Source: Euborellia annulipes (Eukaryota > Arthropoda > Insecta > Dermaptera > Anisolabididae). Taken from it: DNA of 64,000 nucleotides. The stretch's first letter is position 1; every line of letters starts with the position of its first letter. The notes beneath the pieces are model-generated. The model was not told where the DNA came from and made no database searches. It was given only the letters and a program-made list of their open reading frames with translations. Position numbers and translations under genes: made by a program. This document shows positions 11,501-21,083 of the stretch, in pieces. Location of the stretch: contig JAKCPI010000409.1 of assembly GCA_023213315.1 (NCBI GenBank), forward strand, positions 1 to 64,000, written 5' to 3'.

Positions 11501-11960
11501 ATTGATTTTGATTCTGGCGTCTATTCTTAACAAACAGACGTTAAAATTTAACATCTTAAATTGGGTGTTAAAAAGTAAAGTAATTACATCAGCATTATTC
11601 CCTAAACCAAGTTTTAAAAGCGACGTCATTATATTACTTTTTAGCACCAGGTGGGTTAACGATCCTTATGAAGATAGCTATGTTTTCTGCTTGTTCGTGT
11701 TTTGACATCCCTCGATAACTTCTAGCGCATTACTAACTTAATTTGTTATTCTCATTTTAGTAGGCCTATCTGGCACACCAGCGTTAAAAATGCTATTCTC
11801 TCAACCAAGTTTTAACAGCGACGCTAACATGTTGCTTTTATCTCAAAGCTTTCAAAATCATAATCTTACTTTTTAGGTTAAAGACTCCATTTTGGTGCAT
11901 TAAATACGGAGTTAAAATATTAAAGGCACCCTCTGGATATGGATGGCATTAATTATAATG

Positions 11961-12255
11961 GAGAAATGGAGATATCAGCCAAATTGGAATGATCCATGTT
12001 CAATAAAACTTCCAGAATAAGACGTTTCGGCCTGAACTATGCTTTTATTTTTTCCCCCCTTTAAAAAAAATCCCAAGGAAAGGTTTGGGGGCCGCGCAGA
12101 AGAACCCAAACCTTTTTTGTTTAGGCTTGCACTATGTGTATAATTCCCAATAACTGAAGATGGCCAAATAAATTCAGGCCGAAACGTCTTATTCTGTGAG
12201 TTTTATTTAACCTGGATAATTCCATTTTGGCTGATATCTCCATTTCTCCATCACA
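11961..12255. repeat. Palindrome with an outward-facing pair of hammerhead-like arms
   Basis: Left arm 11961-12031 (TGGAGAAATGGAGATATCAG ... GACGTTTCGGCC) and right arm 12177-12255 (GGCCGAAACGTC ... GATATCTCCATTTCTCCA) are inverted copies. The right arm has an intact core; the left has kept only the GAAACGTC side on the minus strand. The inner segment is asymmetric, so one half is rearranged. Confidence 0.65.
12144..12198 (+). ncRNA. Hammerhead-ribozyme-like motif, well formed
   Basis: Core CTGAAGA (12154-12160), one extra T, helix II GGCC/GGCC around an 11-base loop, GAAAC (12181-12185) and GTC as cleavage triplet. Stem I is a perfect 5-bp pair immediately next to the core: AATAA (12149-12153) with TTATT (12189-12193). 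Stem III would be only A-C-G-U, so efficient folding probably needs a dimer. Inferred from sequence only. Confidence 0.6.
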
Positions 12256-12631
12256 GTCACAACCACAACTAAGTGCATTATTAATTTTTAAAACTATTGA
12301 GTAACTGTTACGATAAAGTTTTTGTTTACAGAATTGCAATTTGAGGCGAGGAGGTGTTAAAATGAATTAACGCTGATATCAGATATTCAGGTTTATTCTC
12401 TAAAAACAGGGGTTAAAATTGAAAATAAACAAATGGGTGTTAAAAAGTAATGATTAGAAACAATCAGCGTTAAAAAAATGCTACTCTCTAAACAAAGTTT
12501 TAACAGCGACGTTAACATGTTGCTTTTATTTCAAAACTATCTATTTTTAGGTTAAGGAGGCCATGTTTATTTTAAACACGACGTTAAAATGTTAAAGTCA
12601 TCTCATAGAGATGGCATTAATTTTTAACAAA

Positions 12632-12684
12632 GGTTGTATTTATGTGAGTTTCACGTTACCCTCGTGAAACTCATAAATACAACC
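12632..12684. repeat. Near-perfect 22-bp hairpin
   Basis: GGTTGTATTTATG...AGTTTCACG pairs with CGTGAAACTCATAAATACAACC across a 7-base loop, with a 2-base bulge in the left arm. It lies within the repeat cluster. It could be a snap-back end or a small-RNA source. Confidence 0.7.
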
Positions 12685-12960
12685 ATTGTTCAAAATGTTT
12701 CCCTTGAAACCCACACCGCAATCCTTAAATTTAATTAATTTTTAACGCTATTTACTAAATGTTAACGCTTTGGCTTTAAATTTTTGTTTACAGAATAGCT
12801 ATTTGAGGCAAGGAAGTGATTTTGAATAGCATTTTTTAACGCTGATTGTTTTTACATTACTTTTTAACACCCATTTGTTTATTTTCAATTTTAACGCCTG
12901 TTTTTAGAGAAGTTAACTTTTCTGATTAGAGAATAGAGGTGTTTTAATTTACTGTAAACA

Positions 12961-13697
12961 TGTGCTCAATATATAAACGTTTTACTATAAGAAAGTAAAT
13001 TGTAAACACTCTAGTAGGTAAATTTGAATAAAATAAAATTATACCATTACATTAATACATTAATAAAATTTTAACAATTATACGTATTTTATGTAAATGG
13101 AAATTTCAGACCTGCAGAAGGACAAGTCGGACCCAACTTCTTCCTTGCAGGTGAAGATCAAGGGGACCAAACACCAGGTTAATAAATAAAGAGTGGACAA
13201 AAAAAAAAATAAACAACAGGCACATTTCGCCAACCATAGCCATCTGCCTCACGATCATAATAATTAATTTTATTTTTGATAGACGTATACTCTTTTTTTT
13301 TCTTCTTTTTTAGTTGAAACGGCCGAGTCCATGAAAACAGTCAACGTGATATTTATAATGCGTTTTTTTTATGAATAATATATCAAAGTTTTATGCACAC
13401 ATTTGTTTATTTTAATGTTTTTATAGTTATTTGATTTCGTCGTCGTCCTCGTCCTCGTCGGCTCTCTCTCTAAATGTTTATAAACATCCATGTATTATCT
13501 TGAATAAGCAAAAGTGCTATCTCTAGGGGGAGAAATTTGAATTTTTGTCAAAATTATTCTAGTGATATAAAGTTATGCTAATATTTTCAAGTAAATAAAA
13601 TAAATAAAAGAGCCGAATGGAGAAGTGAAAAAAAAATCAGCACTTGCAGTCCACGTCCTTGTTTTGGCAAATACTATAACGTCAACTTCATGAGGAT
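12961..13697. other. AT-rich sequence, nothing identified
   Basis: Includes (GTC/CTC)-rich CGTCGTCCTCGTCCTCGTCG near 13440 and a short A run. No gene or element boundary was recognised. Confidence 0.4.
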
Positions 13698-14112
13698 ATT
13701 GAGGTTAGAAAAGTCGGCTCTGACTTTAGTCAAGAATCGATCTTTTATTGAAAATAATCGACTTTTTAGAATTGAGGTGAAACTCTTTCTAGTCGATTAG
13801 GATCGATTCTCACTGAACGACTTTTTTCTTACAATATCCGATGGTAATATAGTTTGTAACGTTTTCATTGATTGACTTTCATCTTTCTTTTAAAACCTAC
13901 ACATAACACACCAATCAACACTTAATTCCTCAATTTTAATATTTTATTTTGATACTCAACTTTCATATTTTATTTTAATGTTCGGTGCCATATCACGTGC
14001 AATTTCTGGATAGAATATTCTTTTATAAAACATATTGAAAACAATTAGGAGGGGACGGGAGGGGCCTTCCCGGGAGACAGCAGCAAGGTAAAATAAAAAG
14101 CGTTATGTTCTG

Positions 14113-14165
14113 TCGCTGACATTTCGAGAGCTAGTCGCACTCATCTTCAGGGCAAGCAGAATTGT
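14113..14165 (-). ncRNA. Hammerhead-ribozyme-like motif, left arm
   Basis: On the minus strand: CTGAAGA core, extra T, helix II GAGTGC with GCTCTC (one mismatch relative to the right arm), then GAAAT and GTC. The first stem I pair is lost by a G-to-A change after the cleavage triplet; the outer TTCTG/CAGAA pairing remains. Confidence 0.5.
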
Positions 14166-14255
14166 CAAAAATGAGTACAGGTGGTGTGGTACTGTATATT
14201 ATTATCTTATTATAATATAATATACAGTACCACACCATCTGTCTATTTTTGACAA

Positions 14256-14309
14256 TTCTGCTTGCCCTGAAGATGAGTGCGACTAGCGCTCGAAACGTCG
14301 GCGACAGAA
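14256..14309 (+). ncRNA. Hammerhead-ribozyme-like motif, right arm, best copy
   Basis: Core CTGAAGA (14267-14273), extra T, helix II GAGTGC/GCGCTC around loop GACTA, GAAAC, cleavage triplet GTC (14297-14299). Stem I: TTGCC pairs with GGCGA, one bulged C, then TTCTG pairs with CAGAA. Except for the extra base after A9, all invariant hammerhead core positions are present. Bulge and loop could make the stem I-stem II contact known for natural hammerheads. Confidence 0.65.
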
Positions 14310-14662
14310 CATAGCGCTTTATTTTATCTGGTGCTGTCTCCCAGGAAGACCCCCTCCCCGTCCCCTCCTAATTTAAATCTCCTCAGTCATCAAAACTCAA
14401 CAATTTATCAAATGAAAACAATATTTGTGTGGGTCGTTTAATAAAATGTTTAAATACTTAATAAATCTTATATTATAAATTATATTATAAATAAATAAAA
14501 ATATTGAATATTTACTAAGTATCTCCTAAGCAAGAGTTATAGAGTTTTTAAAAAGTCAACTTTTAGAAATGAAATAAATGATTAATCGATTCCGAGAATA
14601 TAAAAATATCAAGTCGATTCCAAAATCGAAAATTGACTTTTAGAGCACCTTTTCCATCCCTA

Positions 14663-15065
14663 TCATTGGGCTATGTATAAAATAAAAATTGTAAATGATT
14701 GTAGTGAAAACAAAAAATAACAAACTTAAGTGAAAAAATATTTAATATTTTTTTTCCTATTAGAAGGAATATTTACAAAGTATTATTTATCTAGAGTCGT
14801 CTGACTTCAGCACCCGCCCTAAGGGGGAGGGCCGATGCAATCAAGGTTATATATATTTTTTTTTGTAGGGGGGGGCGCAAATTATAATATTGCCCCCGGG
14901 CCTTTCCTTGGTGCGGTACTTGTGCCAGATCTATATTACGTGAAAAAATACACAAGTCATTTATTTATTATTTTTGGTAGTCAAATTATCAACTTAATCC
15001 AAGTATAAATTATGATAGGTCACGACTAGCCTATATTATAATATGAATTTATGCATTTTTATTAA
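14663..15065. other. AT-rich sequence with hAT-like C/G runs
   Basis: CACCCGCCCTAAGGGGGAGG and a G run near 14865 suggest a decayed hAT insertion, but I could not place both ends. Confidence 0.35.
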
Positions 15066-15612
15066 AAAAAATCTGGTGTGACAGGCGAACAGCACACAAC
15101 TTTCTCTTTTCTTCGGTATTCAAAAGTTGTGTTCTGTGCTTGTCACACCAGATTTTTCGTGTCGGCATATCATGGGAAAATATTTGAATTTTGTTACCAT
15201 GGCAACCATTTCTTCTATCTTTCCTATGAAATACAAGGGGGGAGCGAATTTCGAGAAAATCGAAAAAAACTGAAAAAGTACATCAGTAAAGTACTAGTAC
15301 TCTTTGGCCGATTTTGATTAAAAGCTTATTTTCACGCTCCCGGGGGGGGGTGTTTAACTTACAAATAAATAGATATAAAATTTCAGCCTCATAGCTCAAT
15401 TCCTTCATGTTTAAAATTGAACACACATAGACAGACAGACACATAGACACACAGACAGACCATGTCGCAAAAACCACTTTTTTGGAATCAGGGGACCTCA
15501 AAACGTGTATATTCATCAAAATCTCGACATCGAATTTTTGACATGAATCCAATACTTTTTCTCTTTATATAGGCTATATATACATATATACATAGGTAAG
15601 AGAAAGTAAAAA
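15066..15612 (-). repeat. HER repeat, both ends present, interior shortened
   Basis: Left: long terminal hairpin (arms TCTGGTGTGACAGGC / CTTGTCACACCAGA). Then the GTTACCATGGCAACCATTTC block, GTACATCAGTAAAGTACTAG, AATTCCTTCATGTTTAAAATTG, a GACAGACAGAC stretch, GGGGACCTCAAAACGTG, CATCAAAATCTCGACATCG, and finally the short hairpin ending GGTAAGAGAAAGTA. The CTTCAGAAGATTTC segment is deleted. No coding potential. Confidence 0.8.
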
Positions 15613-16429
15613 ATTTAGATTCTATTATGATTTACGGGGTACTCTCCGAACAACCTTAATTAATTTTATTTTAAATGAAAAAAATATATAAATTATTTTT
15701 TTTTTGTGTGTAATGTCAATAAAACGAAGAGAAAAAGTTAAATCCCGGAGGGGAGTTCCCTTTCGTGACTTTTACTACTAAATCGAATCCAATCAGATTT
15801 TCGCAACGAGAGGCCATTTATCTACACCTTCTTCGTTTCGTTCTGTAGAATTCATACAACATTCGCTAAAGATTCAATTTTGAGCCAGTCGAGTATATGA
15901 ATGAAGAAGGAAGAAGGAAGAAGGATATACGTATAATAAAAAATACCAAATCTCTCTCTGAGCCGCCGAGTAAATAACTTTTTTTTCTCCAGCATGTAAA
16001 GATGCTGTATCTGGCCTTCTTAGCCACCATTTTTTCAATCCTTCTCTATTACTAGGCGTTGTTTTATGGGCTGGTAACGAGGATAAATCGGCTGCCATTT
16101 AGCCAGTTTTTCAGTTCCACTTTTTCACATCGCACTTCTTGTTTTATATATACGATATATACTGGAAAAAGCTTTCCCATTTATTCTCGTTATATTGCTA
16201 TGAGATTTTTGCAATGCTTATATGTCATTGGTGCTTAGGGAGTGCCTTCTTATAATATAAGCAGTCTCTGGAAATATTTAATTATAATCTCCTCGAAAAT
16301 TTATTTTTTAGCATTTACTTTCCAAAATTTATGGGGAATTTATTCGAAATCTCATTGCTTTTTGTCACTTGGTTAGACTTTATTCTTAAATTTTTTAATA
16401 TAATTTAGACCCCGACCAGATTTTTTGCG

Positions 16430-16431
<2 letters not shown>
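15613..16431. other. Unique sequence, possible exon on the minus strand
   Basis: Mostly AT-rich. On the minus strand 15874-16098 an ATG opens a 74-codon frame; its first 40 or so residues (starting MAADLSSLP) have protein-like composition. No family is recognised and no splice signals are convincing. It may be a first exon or chance. Confidence 0.2.
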
Positions 16432-16465
<34 letters not shown>

Positions 16466-16745
16466 GAATGGGTGCATAAGGTCCGAAGACCTATAATGAC
16501 CAATAAATAGTCACATGCAGCCAGGAAGAAAATAAAAACAAAAGGAGAAGCATAAAGGGGAAACTCAACTGCGGGAACTGAGAGGATGCCTGTTGAGGTT
16601 AGACTTGAAAGTCTGAAGATTGTAGGTTTTGGGGAAGATAGACGCAGGGAGCTTGTTCCAATCACGGGAGGTCATGGGGACAAAGGAAGAATGAAATTGT
16701 TTTGTTCTGTTAGTCGTGATCTGAACAGCATTGTTTCCTATAGCA
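16432..16745 (-). pseudogene. LINE (CR1/Jockey-like) 3' end: ORF2 tail, 3' UTR and poly(A)
   Basis: On the minus strand an open frame running down to a stop at 16565-16567 reads as the C-terminal end of a non-LTR retrotransposon reverse-transcriptase protein, with the signature SFVPMTSRDWNKLP followed by a LQTFKSNLNRH-like helix. A 3' UTR of about 100 bases then ends in a run of roughly 30 A (16432-16465 on the plus strand reads T). This is a severely 5'-truncated copy. The family call rests on the 'RDWN.LP' motif typical of LINE C-termini. CR1/L2 versus Jockey cannot be separated here. Confidence 0.75.
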
Positions 16746-16846
16746 CGTTAGTTAACTTGACCACTTGCATTTCATATGTAATAAGTAAAAATCTGAAATT
16801 CTACATCCGTTAAGTGCACTTCAAACAATTTTCAAGAATGGTTTTA

Positions 16847-17007
16847 TACCAGATGGCTTAAATAGAAATGCCTGAACCCTCAATATATATACATTAATTA
16901 CAACGCTTATCGTCTAAAGTCTTAAATGGCCTGAGTTGCCGAAAAGACTGTGTGAAGTGTGTGTGAGTGTGAGTGCGAATGAGAAAAAAAGTGTGAAAGT
17001 GTGTGTG
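16847..17007 (+). mobile_element. SINE-A copy, 5'-truncated, with a 13-bp TSD
   Basis: Begins within the ACCAGATGGCTTAAATA block, keeps the central domain and the GT/GA tail, and is flanked by AAGAATGGTTTTA at 16834-16846 and 17008-17020. There is almost no A tail; the copy ends in GTGTGTG. Confidence 0.9.
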
Positions 17008-17108
17008 AAGAATGGTTTTACTGATATATACTGCGCGTCAAAATAAACGTAACATTATGTTTCTTCTTAAGAGGACATGTTCTAATCTACCTTAATATTA
17101 CTGGAATA

Positions 17109-17627
17109 CAGGGGCGTATATAAGGAGGGAGCGAGGGCTCCCCCCCCGAAATTTTCCAAATGAATATTCATATATAGGGATATACAGACATTAGAGGTCA
17201 TAGGCGTAGCCAGGGGGGTTTTGGGGAATCAAACCCCCCCCCATGGGACCCAAGCCATGACTAGATATTTAATACAAATTATATTTCATATAGGGTAAGA
17301 AGGTAAAATATAATAATTTACTCTAGCAAAAAAAAAAACCAAAATGATTTATAAATACCCTAAAATAATCTGAAATTTTTGAAAAGAATTTCTTGATCCC
17401 CCATCAAAAATTTCTGACTACGCCATGTTAGAGGGTCTCGGCCCACCCCGAAATGTTTGCTCGGCCCTGAAATACCATAATTTTGGAAATGTTCCGCGGG
17501 CGGCAAAATTTTCGTGTCTCTTAAAAAAAAGATAAAATGAGAGAAGAAAACTTTGGTTCCGCAAAAATAAAAAATTTCGCAGAAAAATTTTTGAGTTCAG
17601 GCAAAAAAATTTCTATATACGCCCCTG
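17109..17627. mobile_element. Non-autonomous hAT element (CAGGGGCGTATA family), nested host
   Basis: TIRs CAGGGGCGTATATA and TATATACGCCCCTG. 8-bp TSD CTGGAATA (17101-17108) against CTGGAATC (17628-17635), one mismatch. Contains a second hAT element at 17199-17427. A related copy lies at 24746-25002. Confidence 0.85.
17199..17427. mobile_element. Nested non-autonomous hAT element
   Basis: Ends CATAGGCGTAGCCAGG and CTACGCCATG, TSD TTAGAGGT (17191-17198) against TTAGAGGG (17428-17435). Interior has C/G runs and A/T-rich filler, no coding. Confidence 0.8.
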
Positions 17628-17705
17628 CTGGAATCTATTAAACTATTTGATATGAAATATCTTTAACAAGAAAATTCAACTTAACACAAATACGAGTCCA
17701 CTGAA

Positions 17706-18236
17706 TTCAAAAATGTGGTTTTGGCGACATGGTCTGTCTGTGAACAAAATATCTCAAGAACGAAAAGTGCTAGGAATTTGAAATTTTATATTTAAGTTAG
17801 GTACCCCTATAGGACGTGATACGAAGTTTTTGAACAAAATCGACCAAAGAGTACTAGTACTTTACTGATGCACTTTTTCAGTTTTTTTTTTTTTCGATTT
17901 TTTTTTTTTTTTGTTCCAACGATTTTGATTAAAATTCAAAAATCAATTATTTTTTAGATGCTCTTTAAAATGTATATTCTCATTTTGCAATTGAAATCTT
18001 CTGAAAACCACTTTACTTTTGTATTTCATAGGAAAGATATGAGAAATGGTTGCCATGGTAACAAAATATAAATATTTTGCCATGTTTATAAATTTTACAT
18101 CTTGAAATTCGAATGTACCGTACTGTCGGAAAATAATTATATGACCACACAAAAAATCTGGTGTGACAAACACAGAACACAACTTTCGATTACCGAATGT
18201 AAGAGAAAGTTGTGTGCTGTGCCACAGTTTTTAAAA
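17706..18236 (+). repeat. HER repeat, right two-thirds
   Basis: Runs from GGCGACATGGTCTGTCTGTG through AGTACTAGTACTTTACTGATG, the CTTTTTCAG/T-run zone, TAGATGCTCTTTAAAATG and TTGCCATGGTAACAAAATA to the terminal hairpin, whose last arm is cut short. Confidence 0.8.
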
Positions 18237-18345
18237 AGTCGAAAAGTCGACTTTCAGAAATGATTAATCGATTTCGAGAATCGAAAAATATCACCTCGAT
18301 AGCTCAATCGAAAATCGTCTTTTCCAGCGCCTTTTCCATCCCTAA
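18237..18345 (-). mobile_element. TAGGGATGG-family MITE, end fragment
   Basis: Only the terminal part (AGTCGACTTTCAGAAATG ... CGCCTTTTCCATCCCTA) is present, abutting the broken HER hairpin. One of the two insertions probably deleted the other's end. Confidence 0.65.
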
Positions 18346-18855
18346 TTAATATTAATATAAAATCATTCTCAGAACACAGATCACTCACTCATAGGCATCA
18401 AAGTAAACTTCTCATATTTGTCACATGCCTATTTTCATAAAATCTAAATTTGATTTTTTTCTTTATCTCCCCTCTTACATTTATATTAAGCGATTGTTCC
18501 TGTTACTTATTTATTCTAAAAAGAAAAAAAAGAAAAAAATTGAAGCATGCCCATGGAATCTGGAATAGCAGCGTGGGGAGAATATTTCCCCCCTAAAAAC
18601 TCTTTTAAGGTATGGAAATCTGATGGGTTCTCTGAAAATCCTTCCTGACTGACATCCATAACCCCAAAGGATTTCCTTGTCCCTATGACCCTTAAATGAA
18701 TTTTTAGGCGGAAAAAAGAGTCACAATGCTGTTCAAGATTGAGTTGCAATTTCACTGTCTTTATATCACATGGGATTCAGAAGTTTTAAAATAATACAGT
18801 TAATGTCTTTTAAAGAAGAAAATACTTTTTTTTTATTATTTTTCTAAACAAGGAA
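18346..18855. other. Unique AT-rich sequence
   Basis: A minus-strand frame over 18516-18755 lacks recognisable motifs. No element ends were seen. Confidence 0.35.
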
Positions 18856-19625
18856 CAGTAGACTCTAGCTAATCCTGCCTAAACGGGAACAACCCTATGC
18901 CGGATTATCAGAAACATTTAATATAATGCAAAATTTAATATTTTTCTCTTGAAAAAAATCTCAAATGACACTTTGTTTGAAGCTTAATGAGTGATGCCGA
19001 GAGAATTGTAGACCGAAACTCCTAATTTAATAAATAAGCCTAAATGAATTTTGTTTATATAAAATGTATTGATCATATTAGTTTAAGAAAAAAGAAAAAA
19101 TAATTGACTAAAGGTTGAATGATCTAAAAAATCCTGGATTTAAATAGATTTAAACCAATTTTATATTAATACATTTAAATTGAAAAAATAAAGAATAAAT
19201 TAAATTGTAATTAAAATTATCAAATCAGAATGTTTACTGGAGTTACCGAGGTCAAATAGCTTTGTCTATGCAAAAAATTTTGGCTGCTAATGTAATGTTA
19301 GCGGAGTGTAAAATGAGGTATAACAATGCCCTTTATGTTAAACTATTGTAAAAATACTTTTGGTAACATTGTAATTATTTTCAGCTTCCTTTGAAGAAGA
19401 AAAGCCCCTGTGCCTTCGAAATATCAGGACATTAAACTCATTTGGGGAAAATAAAAAATTTTTATTTTTGTTTTTTCCCATCCTGCATCCTTGCCGAAAA
19501 ATTAGCGTAGTTGAAGAGTTTCGGTCCGACACTTTGTTTTCTTAAATAACCTCTATCCCCAAGAAGTGACTTTTCAACATCCCGGATTAGCTGGAATATC
19601 GAAGTCCGGATTAGCAAGACTACTG
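18856..19625. mobile_element. pogo/Tigger-like element remnant
   Basis: Left end CAGTAGACTCTAGCTAATCC and right end GGATTAGCAAGACTACTG are inverted, and inner GCCGGATTATC / CCGGATTAGCT repeats follow the pogo-class TIR pattern. TA follows the right end; the left flank reads AA. The interior has no DDD transposase frame, so this is a non-autonomous or gutted copy. Confidence 0.6.
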
Positions 19626-19677
19626 TATTAATATTTGATTCGTAATATATTCTTAATTTTATCATTTAAAAATACAT

Positions 19678-19910
19678 TTCTTTTTCTCATTCACACTCAC
19701 ATTCACACAGTCTTTTCGGCTACTCAGGCCATATAAGACTTTTACGATATCCGTTATTGATTAATATACATATTTGGGGACCAGGCATTTCAATTTAAGC
19801 CATTTGGTATCCAAATGACTTAAATAAAATCATCGAACTGCCTGGAGTCCGAACCCGCGACTTTTGCTATACGAGTTTAGCACGCTAACCCCTACACCAA
19901 GCCCCTGGGC
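19678..19910 (-). mobile_element. SINE-A copy, full length, with a 12-bp TSD
   Basis: Minus-strand copy including the tRNA head (B-box complement GAGTCCGAACCCGCG, A-box region CTACACCAAGCC). Flanked by TTAAAAATACAT at 19666-19677 and 19911-19922. Confidence 0.93.
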
Positions 19911-19982
19911 TTAAAAATACATGTTAATAGAAGGAGAAGCAGAGAGAGAGCAGCTAATTATATTTTCGTTTATTATTCCTCA

Positions 19983-20010
19983 GTGCTTACGTTTCGGTTC
20001 TGTTTAGGAC
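19983..20010 (-). ncRNA. Hammerhead-like motif cut by a hAT end
   Basis: On the minus strand the 3' half (loop, GAACC, GAAAC, GTA) survives and the core side is replaced by the hAT terminus CAGTGGCGGATCCAG that begins at 20011. Confidence 0.35.
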
Positions 20011-20130
20011 AGTGGCGGATCCAGAGGAGTGTCCGCGGGGGGGGGGGGGTAATCTGATGTGACTGGTCGCACAGCACACAATTTTTTTCTTATTATCGGT
20101 AATTTAAATGTGCATTCTGTAGTTGTTTAC
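20011..20130. mobile_element. hAT MITE of the CAAGGGCGGAT family, truncated
   Basis: Begins CAGTGGCGGATCCAGAGG followed by a G run, then GGTAATCTGATGTGACTGG and CGCATTCTG-like blocks in the same order as the reverse of 34209-34482. The far end is missing. Confidence 0.65.
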
Positions 20131-20279
20131 CAGAATATATATATAATACAAATCAAATTTTTAAATTTTATTTTTATTCTTTTTATTTTGCACAATTGAC
20201 AAAGGAATCATATATATAAATAAATAAATAAAAATAAATATTACTCTGTGCACTTTTTTTTTGTATAAAACAAGGAAAA

Positions 20280-20520
20280 AGTAATTGCCATTGGGTTTGT
20301 TGACAATTGTGCAAATGAAATGCCCATTTAGATTAATGGCGCTTGGTTCCTTCGTGCATAACATCGTTCGATTAAAGCACAACGCAGACGAGATGCCCCT
20401 CTTTCCCCTCACATATCGCTCGAAGTCTATTGAAAACTCTACAGGCCTTGACCGCGGAACTGTGAGACAAAGGAGGGGCAATGTCAAGGTCACTTGCTTT
20501 CCTTTCGCGTTTTTTTTTTT
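20280..20520. other. Higher-complexity CpG-containing island
   Basis: Non-repetitive in this window and clearly richer in G+C than its flanks. Both strands have short open frames (about 80 and 110 codons) without known motifs. Could be an exon or a regulatory block. Confidence 0.25.
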
Positions 20521-21083
20521 CTAAATTTGATATGAAAGAAAAATTATTATAGTAATAAATTCAGTCTCTACTATTTGACCTTTTTATTTCAAATAATTGA
20601 TATTTGAGCACTACTCGTATATTTCATACTGCCACAAAGTGTTTGCTTGTTGAGCATCCAAAGTTCATGCATTCTAATCATCAGATTGCCAACGGCCAAA
20701 TTTTTTTTTTTTTGTTTTTTTTAATTTTTGCTTTGTAATTATTATTATTATTTTTTTTTTTATCTCTGTAAGCCAAAACATTTTACTTCCCCGCAGGGAA
20801 TTTAAAACAAGTGAATATCTTTTAGTATTTGCTCCGGGATTAATCAAAAGCAAATAATAACATTTTATATTTAAAAAAAAAATATCCTGACATGTTTCAT
20901 GTTGTAGGGTAATTTTTTTTGACATCTGAGATCATTTAGACACTATATATTTTGGTAGCCAATATAATTTAGAAAAATTTCATCACTCGTCACGGATGAG
21001 TCCTTCAGATCTAGCACATGTGGCGATACTTATAGGTTTGCGCTACGATCTAGGGGCTGTGTTATCTAAAGTTTTTATGCAGG
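20521..21083. other. AT-rich sequence with T runs, nothing identified
   Basis: T runs near 20700 and ATT repeats near 20740. No gene seen. Confidence 0.4.

Larger units (their letters stand above)
11501..12960. repeat. Cluster of related direct and inverted repeats
   Basis: A segment with GTTTTAACAGCGACG, GGGTGTTAAAAAGTA and ATGTTGCTTTTAT occurs at about 11540-11955 and again at 12410-12620. Its complement occurs at about 12700-12920 (ACTTTTTAACACCC, TTTTTAACGCTGATTG). This looks like several copies of one element inserted or rearranged in both orientations, with the ribozyme palindrome (11961-12255) between them. Confidence 0.6.
14045..14412. mobile_element. Mobile palindrome with two hammerhead-like motifs
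   Basis: A near-perfect palindrome (14045-14371; outer words TTAGGAGGGGACGGG / CCGTCCCCTCCTAA) plus a 41-base tail, inserted in a MITE and flanked by the 9-bp direct repeat TGAAAACAA. Each arm holds a hammerhead-like motif facing outward (minus in the left arm, plus in the right). The centre is an AT tract flanked by GTACTGTATA / TATACAGTAC. No protein is encoded. The TSD argues that the unit moved as one piece, presumably through an RNA or DNA intermediate supplied in trans. Confidence 0.78.
13698..14662 (-). mobile_element. hAT-like MITE (TAGGGATGG family) split by a ribozyme palindrome
   Basis: Minus-strand copy ending in CTTTTCCATCCCTA at 14662, with the family blocks in order (CACGTGCAATTTCTGG, GATTGACTTTCATCTTTC). 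The 368 bp at 14045-14412 are foreign. The family sequence stops at TGAAAACAA (14036-14044) and resumes at TGAAAACAA (14413-14421). Confidence 0.82.

Noticed and set aside
15874..16098. 74-codon minus-strand frame as a gene
   Set aside because: Protein-like start, but no splice signals or family motif; kept only as a low-confidence note.
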